Origin: Candidatus Dadabacteria bacterium
GTDB lineage: Bacteria; Desulfobacterota_D; UBA1144; Nemesobacterales; UBA2774
Reading direction: 5' to 3'
DNA length: 5,711 nt
NCBI GenBank assembly: GCA_004356555.1
Contig: SMWY01000025.1
Location: 1-5,711, forward strand
In this document: positions 1-5,382 of the stretch, in pieces
Layout of the letters: the number at the start of each line of letters is the position of its first letter
Numbering within the stretch: position 1 is the first letter of the stretch
Position numbers and translations under genes: made by a program
Notes under the pieces: generated by a model
What the model was told of the DNA's origin: nothing
Databases searched by the model: none
What the model saw: only the letters and a program-made list of their open reading frames with translations

Positions 1-169
1 AAACAGAACGCTCCCAAGATAGTCCACCGAAGATGCATTCAACTCCGAACAAACCTAGAAGATCGGCCGTGGGTATAGTGCCTACAATATCCCCTCCCCC
101 TCCAATACCAATTAAGAGGGCCTTGTTAGAGCTTTTGATTATTTCTTTAAAGGATTTTTTAGCGGACAA
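1..169 (-). CDS. DUF1152-like protein, N-terminal fragment (runs off the window)
   Basis: Fifty-six codons are visible before the window edge. I place the start at a TTG (167-169): an in-frame TAA sits directly before it, and a GGGAG Shine-Dalgarno lies 8 nt upstream. A lysine-rich N-terminus of about 16 residues leads into ALLIGIGGGGDIVGTIPTA (residues 17-35) and then FGGLSWERSV (47-56). The glycine-rich loop after a hydrophobic strand, followed by a GGLxWER segment, is what I recall of the DUF1152 family. Its members are soluble proteins of unknown function with a Rossmann-like nucleotide-binding appearance. The fragment is too short to assign an activity, and the family call rests on motif memory. 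The gene lies downstream of the hydrolase remnant on the same strand and has its own candidate promoter at 207-234. Confidence 0.7.
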   Translation of the reverse strand, partial: MSAKKSFKEIIKSSNKALLIGIGGGGDIVGTIPTADLLGLFGVECIFGGLSWERSV

Positions 170-206
170 TTAGCTTACTCCCGGAACAAAGAATTGGTGT
201 TTATTA

Positions 207-234
207 ATCCTACAGAATTGTCACAATGTTTCAA
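207..234 (-). promoter_or_regulatory. Candidate promoter with spacer palindrome, for the DUF1152-like gene
   Basis: Read on the minus strand, TTGAAA (229-234, 5 of 6 to the -35 consensus) is followed after 16 bp by TAGGAT (207-212, 4 of 6 to the -10). This would start a transcript near 200, with a leader of about 30 nt to the TTG start at 169. The spacer holds a perfect 11-bp palindrome, ATTGT-C-ACAAT (217-227), where a repressor could block RNA polymerase. No regulator is identified. The promoter assignment is by eye only. Confidence 0.35.
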
Positions 235-242
235 CAAGCGGA

Positions 243-485
243 TTATTCAACTGGTTGTTCGAGCAATATGTAAAGCACATTATTGCTAAATGAAGGATCT
301 TTTGTTAACCCTAAATGATCAGAGAAAAGAAACATTACGTTTGACCATTTGATTGGAGATTTTAGATATGGAGTCCATATACCACCCTCTCTCTCATCCA
401 TAAGCGCGCTTGATCGTGTAACAGTACCGTCACCCTATGGTATTTCAATAGATTTACCTAAACAGTTAGAATTCAAGAACTGCAT
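243..485 (-). pseudogene. LCAT-like alpha/beta hydrolase (lipase/acyltransferase), C-terminal remnant with in-frame stop
   Basis: Minus-strand reading from 485 gives 16 residues ending in KSIEIP, then an in-frame TAG at 435-437. The frame then stays open for 63 codons to a TAA at 243-245. Right after the TAG comes GDGTVTRSSAL, and further on FLFSDHLGLTKDPSFSNN and a final LYILLEQPVE. In the lecithin:cholesterol acyltransferase-like hydrolases, the GDGTV segment carries the acid and a later H-x-L-T segment the histidine of the Ser-Asp-His triad; both are present here. The nucleophile Ser domain is missing, because the frame ends just before the divergent ZIP-like gene at 498. The TAG sits where homologues as I recall them have a residue before GDGTV, so a Tyr codon is a likely ancestor. 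An ATG at 401 has no Shine-Dalgarno. I read this as a decayed 3' end rather than a live gene. The exact family is less certain than the fact that it is a hydrolase tail. Confidence 0.6.
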
Positions 486-497
486 AAGGGCAAATGA

Positions 498-1214
498 ATG
501 TCAGAATCTCTACAAACAGTTCTTACATATATTTTAATCCCGGTAGTTGTGACAATTATTGGGGGAATAATAGCCGCATACCGGTCGCCGGGGGGAAAAA
601 CCAGAATTACTGTTCAACATTTTGCTGCCGGGGTCGTTTTTGCAGCTGTTGCGATTGAGCTTCTACCAGAGCTAGTTACCAATATGCAACTCCTTCCTTT
701 AATTATCGGCTTCTCATCAGGTGTAGCTCTGATGCTGGTCGTTAGATGGGGCTCTGAGAAATTCGAGGGGGGGCAAGGTTCGGGAAGCTTTGTAATAGCA
801 GCGGGGGTAGATGTATTTATAGATGGTCTTCTTATGGGCGTTAGTTTCGATGTCGGAATTAAAGAGGGGATCATAATAACAGTAGCACTTTCAATTGAGC
901 TCTTATTCCTGGCACTCTCTGTATCGTCCAATTTAGCAAATGAAGGCAAGAGCAAATTAAGGATAATCGCAACCGCCATTATTCTTTCATTGCTCGTACT
1001 CGTAGGCGCAACCCTTGGAGGCACTCTGCTTGAAGGTATTCATCGCACCGGTATAGACGTAATTATAGCTTTCGCCGTAGCGGCACTTCTATATTTAGTT
1101 ACCGAAGAGCTTTTAGTTGAAGCTCATAGAGGAGAGCAGGACTCCGCTTTTTCTACAACAATGTTTTTTGTCGGTTTTTTGATCGTAATAATATTGGAAA
1201 CAGCTACTATATAG
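498..1214 (+). CDS. ZIP-family-like metal transporter, divergent metal site
   Basis: This is a 238-residue integral membrane protein with about eight predicted helices (roughly 8-28, 39-58, 65-83, 100-118, 124-142, 156-173, 186-205, 221-236), the ZIP topology and length. TM2 carries HFAAGVVFAAVAIELLPEL (41-59), a classic ZIP signature, and TM7 ends in EELLVEAHR (203-211). ZIP proteins move zinc, iron or manganese into the cytoplasm. The TM4 site is unusual: the HNxxE/D-G motif reads DVFIDG (105-110), so His is Asp and Asn is Val. TM5 has SIELLF in place of HxxxE. The loop after TM3 is short and has no histidine cluster. The start is the ATG with AAGGG (486-490) 7 nt upstream. A weak promoter (TTGACC at 341-346 with a poor -10 about 16 bp on) lies within the hydrolase remnant. 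The amn gene follows after 65 bp. The family call is firm; the substrate is unknown. Confidence 0.85.
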   Translation: MSESLQTVLTYILIPVVVTIIGGIIAAYRSPGGKTRITVQHFAAGVVFAAVAIELLPELVTNMQLLPLIIGFSSGVALMLVVRWGSEKFEGGQGSGSFVIAAGVDVFIDGLLMGVSFDVGIKEGIIITVALSIELLFLALSVSSNLANEGKSKLRIIATAIILSLLVLVGATLGGTLLEGIHRTGIDVIIAFAVAALLYLVTEELLVEAHRGEQDSAFSTTMFFVGFLIVIILETATI

Positions 1215-1279
1215 ATAAATGCAGTGTTTATATATAGACTTATCATCTGAGTCCCTGTTTTGAATTATTAGGAAGAAAG

Positions 1280-2095
1280 ATGATCGAATTCAGCGATACT
1301 GTCTCAAAAAGCAATTTGCCCTTAACCGAGAAAATCCAGCTTGCCGAAAACTGGCTCCCCCGGTACACCGGTATGGCAATTGAGGAGTTCGGGTCTTATA
1401 TACTCCTAACCAACTTCCAATATTATGTGCAGAGGTTCGCTGATATATTTAACTGCAATGTGTACGGTGAGGACAAGCCCATGCAGGTGGCAACTAACAA
1501 AGACGGGCTATCTATAATCAATTTCGGAATGGGATCTCCAAACGCAGCTACTATCATGGACCTTCTTATAGCCATTAAACCCAAAGGGGTATTATTTTTA
1601 GGCAAATGCGGAGGACTTAAAAAATCAACAGAGATAGGACACTTTATACTCCCAATTGCGGCAATCCGGGGTGAGGGGACGAGTGACGATTATTTTCCTC
1701 ATGAGGTGCCGGCTTTACCTTCTTTTAAACTCCATAAATTTGTCTCCGAGACGATCATTGAACACGGCTACGAATACCGGACCGGCGTGGTTTATACGAC
1801 AAACCGCAGAGTGTGGGAGCATGATAGGGATTTTATGGAATATCTGAGGGCTATTACGACAATCGCGATTGATATGGAAACGGCAACGCTATTTATCGTA
1901 GGTCACCATAACGAGATCCCCAGAGGCGCCCTTCTCTTGGTTTCGGATGTACCCATTACTCCTGAAGGAGTTAAGACAGAAGAATCAGATTTAAAGGTTA
2001 CTAAAAACTGGTCCGATATTCACCTTCAAATCGGGATTGACGCTATGACCCATATCGGAGAAAAGGGCGAGAAAATTAAACACTACAACTATTAA
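1280..2095 (+). CDS. amn: AMP nucleosidase, short form
   Basis: This cytoplasmic enzyme hydrolyses AMP to adenine and ribose 5-phosphate (EC 3.2.2.4), affecting adenylate levels and purine salvage. At 271 residues it is the short form, lacking the N-terminal regulatory region of the roughly 480-residue E. coli Amn. Nucleoside phosphorylase-fold landmarks are in order: FGMGSPNA (82-89, phosphate loop), VLFLGKCGGLK (104-114), GHFILPIAAIRGEGTSDDYF (120-139, strongly typical of Amn), IDMETATLF (197-205, ribose-binding Met-Glu) and VSDVP (221-225, base-contacting Asp). All key residues appear intact. The start is an ATG with AGGAAG (1270-1275) just upstream. It lies 65 bp behind the ZIP-like gene on the same strand and may be co-transcribed, since I see no strong promoter or terminator between them. 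Assignment is by clear motif recognition. Confidence 0.93.
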   Translation: MIEFSDTVSKSNLPLTEKIQLAENWLPRYTGMAIEEFGSYILLTNFQYYVQRFADIFNCNVYGEDKPMQVATNKDGLSIINFGMGSPNAATIMDLLIAIKPKGVLFLGKCGGLKKSTEIGHFILPIAAIRGEGTSDDYFPHEVPALPSFKLHKFVSETIIEHGYEYRTGVVYTTNRRVWEHDRDFMEYLRAITTIAIDMETATLFIVGHHNEIPRGALLLVSDVPITPEGVKTEESDLKVTKNWSDIHLQIGIDAMTHIGEKGEKIKHYNY

Positions 2096-2112
2096 ATCCA
2101 CATCATGTTCTA

Positions 2113-2286
2113 TTAATTCGAGAACTTATAACCTCTTTCTATCATACAGTTTGTATAAATGTGGTCATTCACCTGATCACTTCTATAAAAACTCCTCACT
2201 CCGTCCACGAGTTTATGTAATCTCGTGTTTTCACTTCTTATGCATTTGCTTCCGCTTATTATTTCTTGTAGCTTTTTTAATGTCAT
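2113..2286 (-). CDS. Small ORF (57 aa), possible truncated paralogue of the glycine-zipper protein
   Basis: Minus-strand ATG (2284-2286) to TAA (2113-2115). The last 28 residues align without gaps to the C-terminus of the glycine-zipper protein at 4246-4623: IYTNCMIERGYKFSN here against IYKNCMRGRGYRVLN there, with 12 of 28 identical and both ending at the same Asn. Two cysteines (15 and 47) correspond in order to Cys42 and Cys115 of the larger protein. Signal peptide and glycine-rich segment are absent. The N-terminal part is a charged, probably helical stretch beginning MTLKKLQEIISG. There is no convincing Shine-Dalgarno; a short hairpin lies directly upstream. It could be a duplicated, truncated relic or a real small gene. 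I favour a relic, although the frame is open and the motif residues are kept. If expressed without a signal peptide, it would be cytoplasmic. Confidence 0.42.
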   Translation of the reverse strand: MTLKKLQEIISGSKCIRSENTRLHKLVDGVRSFYRSDQVNDHIYTNCMIERGYKFSN

Positions 2287-2310
2287 GACTAGGTATTTTA
2301 TAGCCTAGTC
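2287..2310. repeat. Inverted repeat / hairpin between divergent starts
   Basis: GACTAGG (2287-2293) and CCTAGTC (2304-2310) are perfect 7-bp inverted arms around an AT-rich 10-nt centre. The centre can itself fold as TAT/ATA. No T-run follows on either strand, so a rho-independent terminator is unlikely. On the plus side a TAAAAT hexamer (2312-2317, 5 of 6 to a -10) follows at once, placing the repeat over the -35 region of a possible promoter for the gene at 2350. On the minus side it abuts the ATG of the small ORF. An operator is a fair guess; function is not shown. Confidence 0.4.
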
Positions 2311-2338
2311 CTAAAATGAACTAATCACCTTTAATTAA

Positions 2339-2346
2339 GGGGGGGG
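2339..2346 (+). repeat. G8 homopolymer within the ribosome-binding region of the barrel gene
   Basis: Eight consecutive G are followed by AGGG, whose last G is the first base of the GTG start at 2350. With the preceding AA this forms the only Shine-Dalgarno-like sequence for the gene. A tract of this length in an AT-rich leader can slip during replication and would alter spacing between ribosome site and start codon. Phase variation is an inference; nothing here shows it happens. Confidence 0.45.
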
Positions 2347-2349
2347 AGG

Positions 2350-3252
2350 GTGATTTCTATCTTTGCTATGAAAAATAAACTTATAAATTATGACTACGAT
2401 ATGATCTGCAAATACTCATTGTTAGTTGGAACAATTTTTTTAACCATTAGCATTGTAACGGTTTTTGGAGATACTTTAGGTAAATTTGATCCTGTGGAAC
2501 CCATTTTCACCGAAGAAGCATTCCTCGAGAAGACATTAGAGTTCGATGTTGGAATTGAAAATCAGGATATGGAGAAATCAGTAGAGATAGATATAATCGG
2601 CTCTTGGATATTTGCAAATCGTTTAGAATTAGGACTAGGTATTCCTTTTGAATATCATAATCCTGACGACGAGGACTCAGTTTTCAACCTCTCGGATCTT
2701 GGGATTTCAGCTCAGCTTCTAATTTGTTGTCCGTCATTTAATGACCTATTATTCATTTCATTGATTGGTAATTTCCTTTTTCCAACCGGTGACCAGAACA
2801 AGAATATCGGCGGAACTGGCGAATGGGGATTTTCATTGAACTCAGGTTATTTTTTCAATGTTGCGGATATTGCGTATTTCGGATTACAGTTGGAAATTGC
2901 ATATTCCCAGCAGCTGAGGCTTACTGACGAGCAGAAGCAAATGGCGGATATGCTTGGGATCAGTAGGACTCGTGAGAAGGATGTCATATGGAACCTGGCA
3001 TTAACTCAGCAATATATTAATAACAGACTAACCCCTGTAATCGAGCTTTTGGGGACTTCAATCGTTGATGCCTTGGATAGAGAAGAAGAGGGTACGATCT
3101 TAGAACTAGGTTTTGGCATTTGGGTAATTCCTTTTTCTGATAAAAGCGTTCTCAATGCAATAGGTCTTGGTGCAGGAGTGAAATTCCCCATAACTGAACG
3201 CGAAGCAAGTTCGAGCTCTTATTTATTCAGAGCAAGATACGATTTTAATTGA
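2350..3252 (+). CDS. Putative outer-membrane beta-barrel / porin-like protein
   Basis: Three hundred residues if started at the GTG (2350), chosen because the purine-rich AAGGGGGG lies just upstream. ATGs at 2368 and 2401 have no well-placed ribosome site, though a start at 2401 would give the most compact signal peptide. A hydrophobic segment at about residues 22-40 (SLLVGTIFLTISIVTVFG) fits a signal peptide. The mature part shows alternating strands with aromatic and glycine girdles: LELGLGIPFEY (92-102), FISLIGNFLFPTGD (135-148), WGFSLNSGYFF (159-169), YFGLQLEIAYS (176-186), LELGFGIWVIPF (251-262) and a final YLFRARYDFN (291-300). The FPTGD turn and overall plan resemble the transporter/phenol MetA-pathway family of outer-membrane barrels; I infer this from pattern, not alignment. 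The end YDFN has Phe next to last instead of the usual terminal aromatic. A role in uptake across the outer membrane is likely; the substrate is unknown. Confidence 0.75.
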   Translation: MISIFAMKNKLINYDYDMICKYSLLVGTIFLTISIVTVFGDTLGKFDPVEPIFTEEAFLEKTLEFDVGIENQDMEKSVEIDIIGSWIFANRLELGLGIPFEYHNPDDEDSVFNLSDLGISAQLLICCPSFNDLLFISLIGNFLFPTGDQNKNIGGTGEWGFSLNSGYFFNVADIAYFGLQLEIAYSQQLRLTDEQKQMADMLGISRTREKDVIWNLALTQQYINNRLTPVIELLGTSIVDALDREEEGTILELGFGIWVIPFSDKSVLNAIGLGAGVKFPITEREASSSSYLFRARYDFN

Positions 3253-3376
3253 TCCATTAATCAAAGTATCTTCTATTCTAGTCATAACCCTAATAACATT
3301 CTTAATTTAATCGTTTTGATCATAGAACGAGCATATATTCAATTCTTTAGTAGTACAACCCTCAGGAAAATCATGT

Positions 3377-4171
3377 CTACATATGATGTGCTTCCCCAAT
3401 TAATAAACGCACTAACAAAGTAATTGTAAATCCGCAAAGCATAATAAAAAATCCCTTCTTAGTAACGCAGCTCTTAATTAAAGGTGCATGTTCAAGGTCA
3501 TGAAGCGTAGCCATATATAAGAACGTTCCAGAGGCTAAAGCTAAGATAAATCCCTTTACAAATACTAAAGTTTCAGAAGATAAATAATCGTGCATATCTT
3601 CTCCAAAAATAATTCCAATTGGAGTTGACAAGGCAAATAAGCTAAAAATTATAAGTGTTTGATTCCTAGTCAAGGTGCTCCGAACCATCTTCAGAGCTAG
3701 AGCAAAAGCTGCAGATGATTTATGGACCATTATAGCAATCCATATAAAAACCGCCGTAGATGGGTCGCTTACGCCGAGGGCTGTACCTAGAAAAAATGAG
3801 GGGATAGCGATCATCACCGTCATGATAATCGGAATGGTAGGATTTGATAACTGATTATTAGTGCTGGCACTTTTCCGTTCAAAATTTTTAATAATGTGTT
3901 CCAAACCGAGCAAAACAAGAAAAACACACAATACTAAAACAGAAACTATAGGATAATCAAAATCAGGAAAAGATTTGTTTAATAATTTAGATGCGGAGGG
4001 ATACATTAAAATCAATGATAAAGCTAGAAAAACCCCCGCAGTAAAAGCTCCCCCCAAGGGAAAGCCTTCTGCCTGCCTCGCTTTTTCCCGCCGAAATAAT
4101 GGATAATATCCTCCAGCGTAGGTAACCAATATAATAGTTATGAGGAAAATCCACTGAGAAGTAGTCAACAT
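3377..4171 (-). CDS. ZIP-family-like membrane transporter, metal site largely missing
   Basis: This 264-residue protein is unrelated in detail to the ZIP-like gene at 498 but has the same fold. Hydrophobic helices lie near 7-24, 40-57, 74-93, 112-133, 139-160, 172-190, 203-222 and 241-258. The second half is ZIP-like: IWIAIMVHKSSAAFALAL (143-160) for TM5 and a TM7 reading SGTFLYMATLHDLEH (214-228), close to the eukaryotic-type GTFLYVA pattern. TM4, normally HNxxEG, reads PSFFLG (124-129): His is Pro and Glu is Leu. TM5 keeps His150 but has Ala154 where Glu is expected. TM2 lacks the usual His (LSLILMYPSA). Transport of a divalent metal by the standard binuclear site is therefore doubtful. It follows the glycine-zipper gene by 74 bp on the same strand. 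The only available ATG has no Shine-Dalgarno, and an in-frame TGA lies eight codons upstream, so translation may be weak or the mRNA leaderless. Confidence 0.82.
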   Translation of the reverse strand: MLTTSQWIFLITIILVTYAGGYYPLFRREKARQAEGFPLGGAFTAGVFLALSLILMYPSASKLLNKSFPDFDYPIVSVLVLCVFLVLLGLEHIIKNFERKSASTNNQLSNPTIPIIMTVMIAIPSFFLGTALGVSDPSTAVFIWIAIMVHKSSAAFALALKMVRSTLTRNQTLIIFSLFALSTPIGIIFGEDMHDYLSSETLVFVKGFILALASGTFLYMATLHDLEHAPLIKSCVTKKGFFIMLCGFTITLLVRLLIGEAHHM

Positions 4172-4204
4172 ATAGAGGTGGCGATATAAATTTCAGATTT
4201 CATG

Positions 4205-4218
4205 TTTTAATATTAAAA
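4205..4218. promoter_or_regulatory. 14-bp perfect palindrome upstream of the second ZIP-like gene
   Basis: TTTTAATATTAAAA is a perfect palindrome 33 bp before the ATG at 4171 (minus strand), in the 74-bp gap after the glycine-zipper gene. An AT-rich palindrome here could be a repressor site or a -10-rich promoter region. In such AT-rich spacer DNA it could also arise by chance. Confidence 0.28.
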
Positions 4219-4245
4219 ATTTTCATTCTTATTTATACCTGAATA

Positions 4246-4623
4246 TCAATTTAAAACTCTATAACCCCTTCCTCTCATACAGTTCTTGTAGATTTGGTCA
4301 TAATTTTTATGGTTTTTATAGATACTCATTCCCCCACCCGCTACTCCGCCGACTACAGCCCCAATACCCAATCCCTTGCCAATACTACCGCCAATAGCGC
4401 CTAACAATGCCCCTGTACCTGCCCCGATACCGGCGCCAATCGCTGTATCTTTAGCAACACTACCCACGCCGCCTTTGTTATCCTTAGCTAGCGCTTTGCA
4501 CTCTGCGTTGTCTCTGTAGTATTTATCCTGATTCTTAATACTTGCAGGATCAATAACAGGATCCGCAAAAACATAAGATGAAGAAATTGAAAGAAGTACC
4601 AATAGATAAGTTATTTTTCTCAT
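4246..4623 (-). CDS. Secreted glycine-zipper protein
   Basis: A 125-residue envelope protein. A signal peptide spans residues 1-20 (MRK, hydrophobic core, cleavage after VFA before DPVID); no lipobox Cys is present, so it is periplasmic or outer-membrane associated rather than a lipoprotein. A polar region carries AECKALAKDN (40-49). A long glycine zipper follows at about 61-98, with many GxxxG-type repeats that should form a tightly packed membrane hairpin. The C-terminus is polar, with IYKNCMRGRGYRVLN (111-125). Cys42 and Cys115 flank the zipper and could pair in the oxidising periplasm. Members of such glycine-zipper families are often envelope-stress or structural proteins of unclear role. 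The ATG has GGAGG (4631-4635) 7 nt upstream. It starts 29 bp after the stop of the upstream secreted protein, suggesting an operon. A truncated relative lies at 2113-2286. Confidence 0.86.
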   Translation of the reverse strand: MRKITYLLVLLSISSSYVFADPVIDPASIKNQDKYYRDNAECKALAKDNKGGVGSVAKDTAIGAGIGAGTGALLGAIGGSIGKGLGIGAVVGGVAGGGMSIYKNHKNYDQIYKNCMRGRGYRVLN

Positions 4624-4652
4624 TAGTTCGCCTCCGTTTTTTTATTAGAAAA

Positions 4653-5324
4653 CTATTTGCTCACAAATGTCTCGGTAAAGTCTCCACCAATGGGCTTCCC
4701 AATTTTATATCCTTTATAAGGTTCGTAATCGCCAAGCTCAAAATCGCGCACAGTGTAATTACAAACAGATTTAGAATCTTGCGCATAACAAGAATAGGAT
4801 ATCATTGACCCCGTTAGTGATAGTGACTCGCCTTCTATAAGAAGTGAGGGTGTTAATGAAAAGTTGTGAACAACGAATCCGCCTTCAGCATTTTTGCCAA
4901 CGCGGTATATTCCACCAAACTCCATCCCATTTGACTCCTCAGGCTTTTCATCGCCCTGCTCAAGCACACTGATACCTGTTATTTCTTCCTGTATAATGGC
5001 GCGGCCTCCAAGATCATTCACTCTGTCGATAATATTAACTTGAACTTTCAATTCCATTTTGCCGTCTTTGGTATACGTAATTACTTGAGAAACAGGAATA
5101 TCAAAATCCCCGTCACCGGTATCAACAGCTTTTCCGTAAATTTTTTCCTTTTTTACTACCGTTCCATTTTGCTGTGATTCATTCACTAAGGTTTTCCCAG
5201 ATAAAAGACCGTCGTACAACTTCCTGAACTCCGAAACCCCAAGAGAATCTTCTGCTAATGTATTAAATGATGACATCACGCCAATAACCACTGCTAATAC
5301 TAGTACGGGAATGATTCTTAACAT
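4653..5324 (-). CDS. Signal-peptide protein of unknown function (periplasmic)
   Basis: I do not recognise a family. The 223-residue product has a Sec signal peptide at 1-24 (MLR, hydrophobic core, likely cleavage TLA before EDSL). The mature part is acidic and strand-rich, with no further membrane segment. A helix-like FRKLYDGLLSGKTLVN (33-48) is followed by alternating strands, including QVITYTKDGKMELKVQVNII (80-99), and by SYSCYAQDSKSVCNYTV (176-192), whose Cys179 and Cys188 could form a disulfide-closed turn. The GKTLVNES segment leading into strands hints at a small ligand-binding or lipocalin-like sheet, but that is a guess. The start is secure: AAGGAGGA (5329-5336) sits 4 nt upstream of the ATG. 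It has its own candidate promoter (5348-5375) and is followed 29 bp later by the glycine-zipper gene, so the two envelope proteins are probably made together. Confidence 0.85.
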   Translation of the reverse strand: MLRIIPVLVLAVVIGVMSSFNTLAEDSLGVSEFRKLYDGLLSGKTLVNESQQNGTVVKKEKIYGKAVDTGDGDFDIPVSQVITYTKDGKMELKVQVNIIDRVNDLGGRAIIQEEITGISVLEQGDEKPEESNGMEFGGIYRVGKNAEGGFVVHNFSLTPSLLIEGESLSLTGSMISYSCYAQDSKSVCNYTVRDFELGDYEPYKGYKIGKPIGGDFTETFVSK

Positions 5325-5347
5325 ATTTTCCTCCTTTATCTATCCTT

Positions 5348-5375
5348 ATAATATTTCAACCTATAATCAACTCAA
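5348..5375 (-). promoter_or_regulatory. Candidate sigma70-type promoter for the two-gene envelope operon
   Basis: On the minus strand, TTGAGT (5370-5375, 4 of 6 to the -35) is separated by 16 bp from TATTAT (5348-5353, 5 of 6 to the -10). Transcription would begin near 5341, leaving a leader of about 17 nt that holds the strong AAGGAGGA ribosome site. The 58-bp gap after the acyl-CoA ligase has no hairpin terminator that I can see, so read-through from upstream is also possible. Confidence 0.4.
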
Positions 5376-5382
5376 ACTATAC

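Noticed and set aside
349..537. Plus-strand ORF of 62 codons from a TTG
   Set aside because: It overlaps the ZIP-like start in another frame, lacks a ribosome site, matches no family, and its opposite strand carries the recognisable hydrolase motifs.
614..1024. Long minus-strand ORF inside the first ZIP-like gene
   Set aside because: It is antisense to a clear membrane protein, with Ser/Pro/Thr-rich shadow composition and no family signal.
1207..1237. AT-rich hairpin at the end of the first ZIP-like gene as a terminator
   Set aside because: The stem is nearly all A/T with a bulge and no T-run follows, so termination is not supported.
2350..2400. Treating the first 17 codons of the barrel gene as untranslated, with the start at ATG 2401
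   Set aside because: That start gives a neater signal peptide but has no ribosome site, whereas the GTG has one; kept as an alternative only.
3249..3264. TTGAT/ATCAA repeat at the end of the barrel gene as a terminator
   Set aside because: A 5-bp AT-rich stem with no T-run is too weak. The convergent gap to 3376 shows no other structure and no convincing small gene.
4578..4808. Plus-strand ORF across the two secreted-protein genes
   Set aside because: It is antisense to two genes with strong ribosome sites and signal peptides, and its basic, low-information product looks like a shadow.
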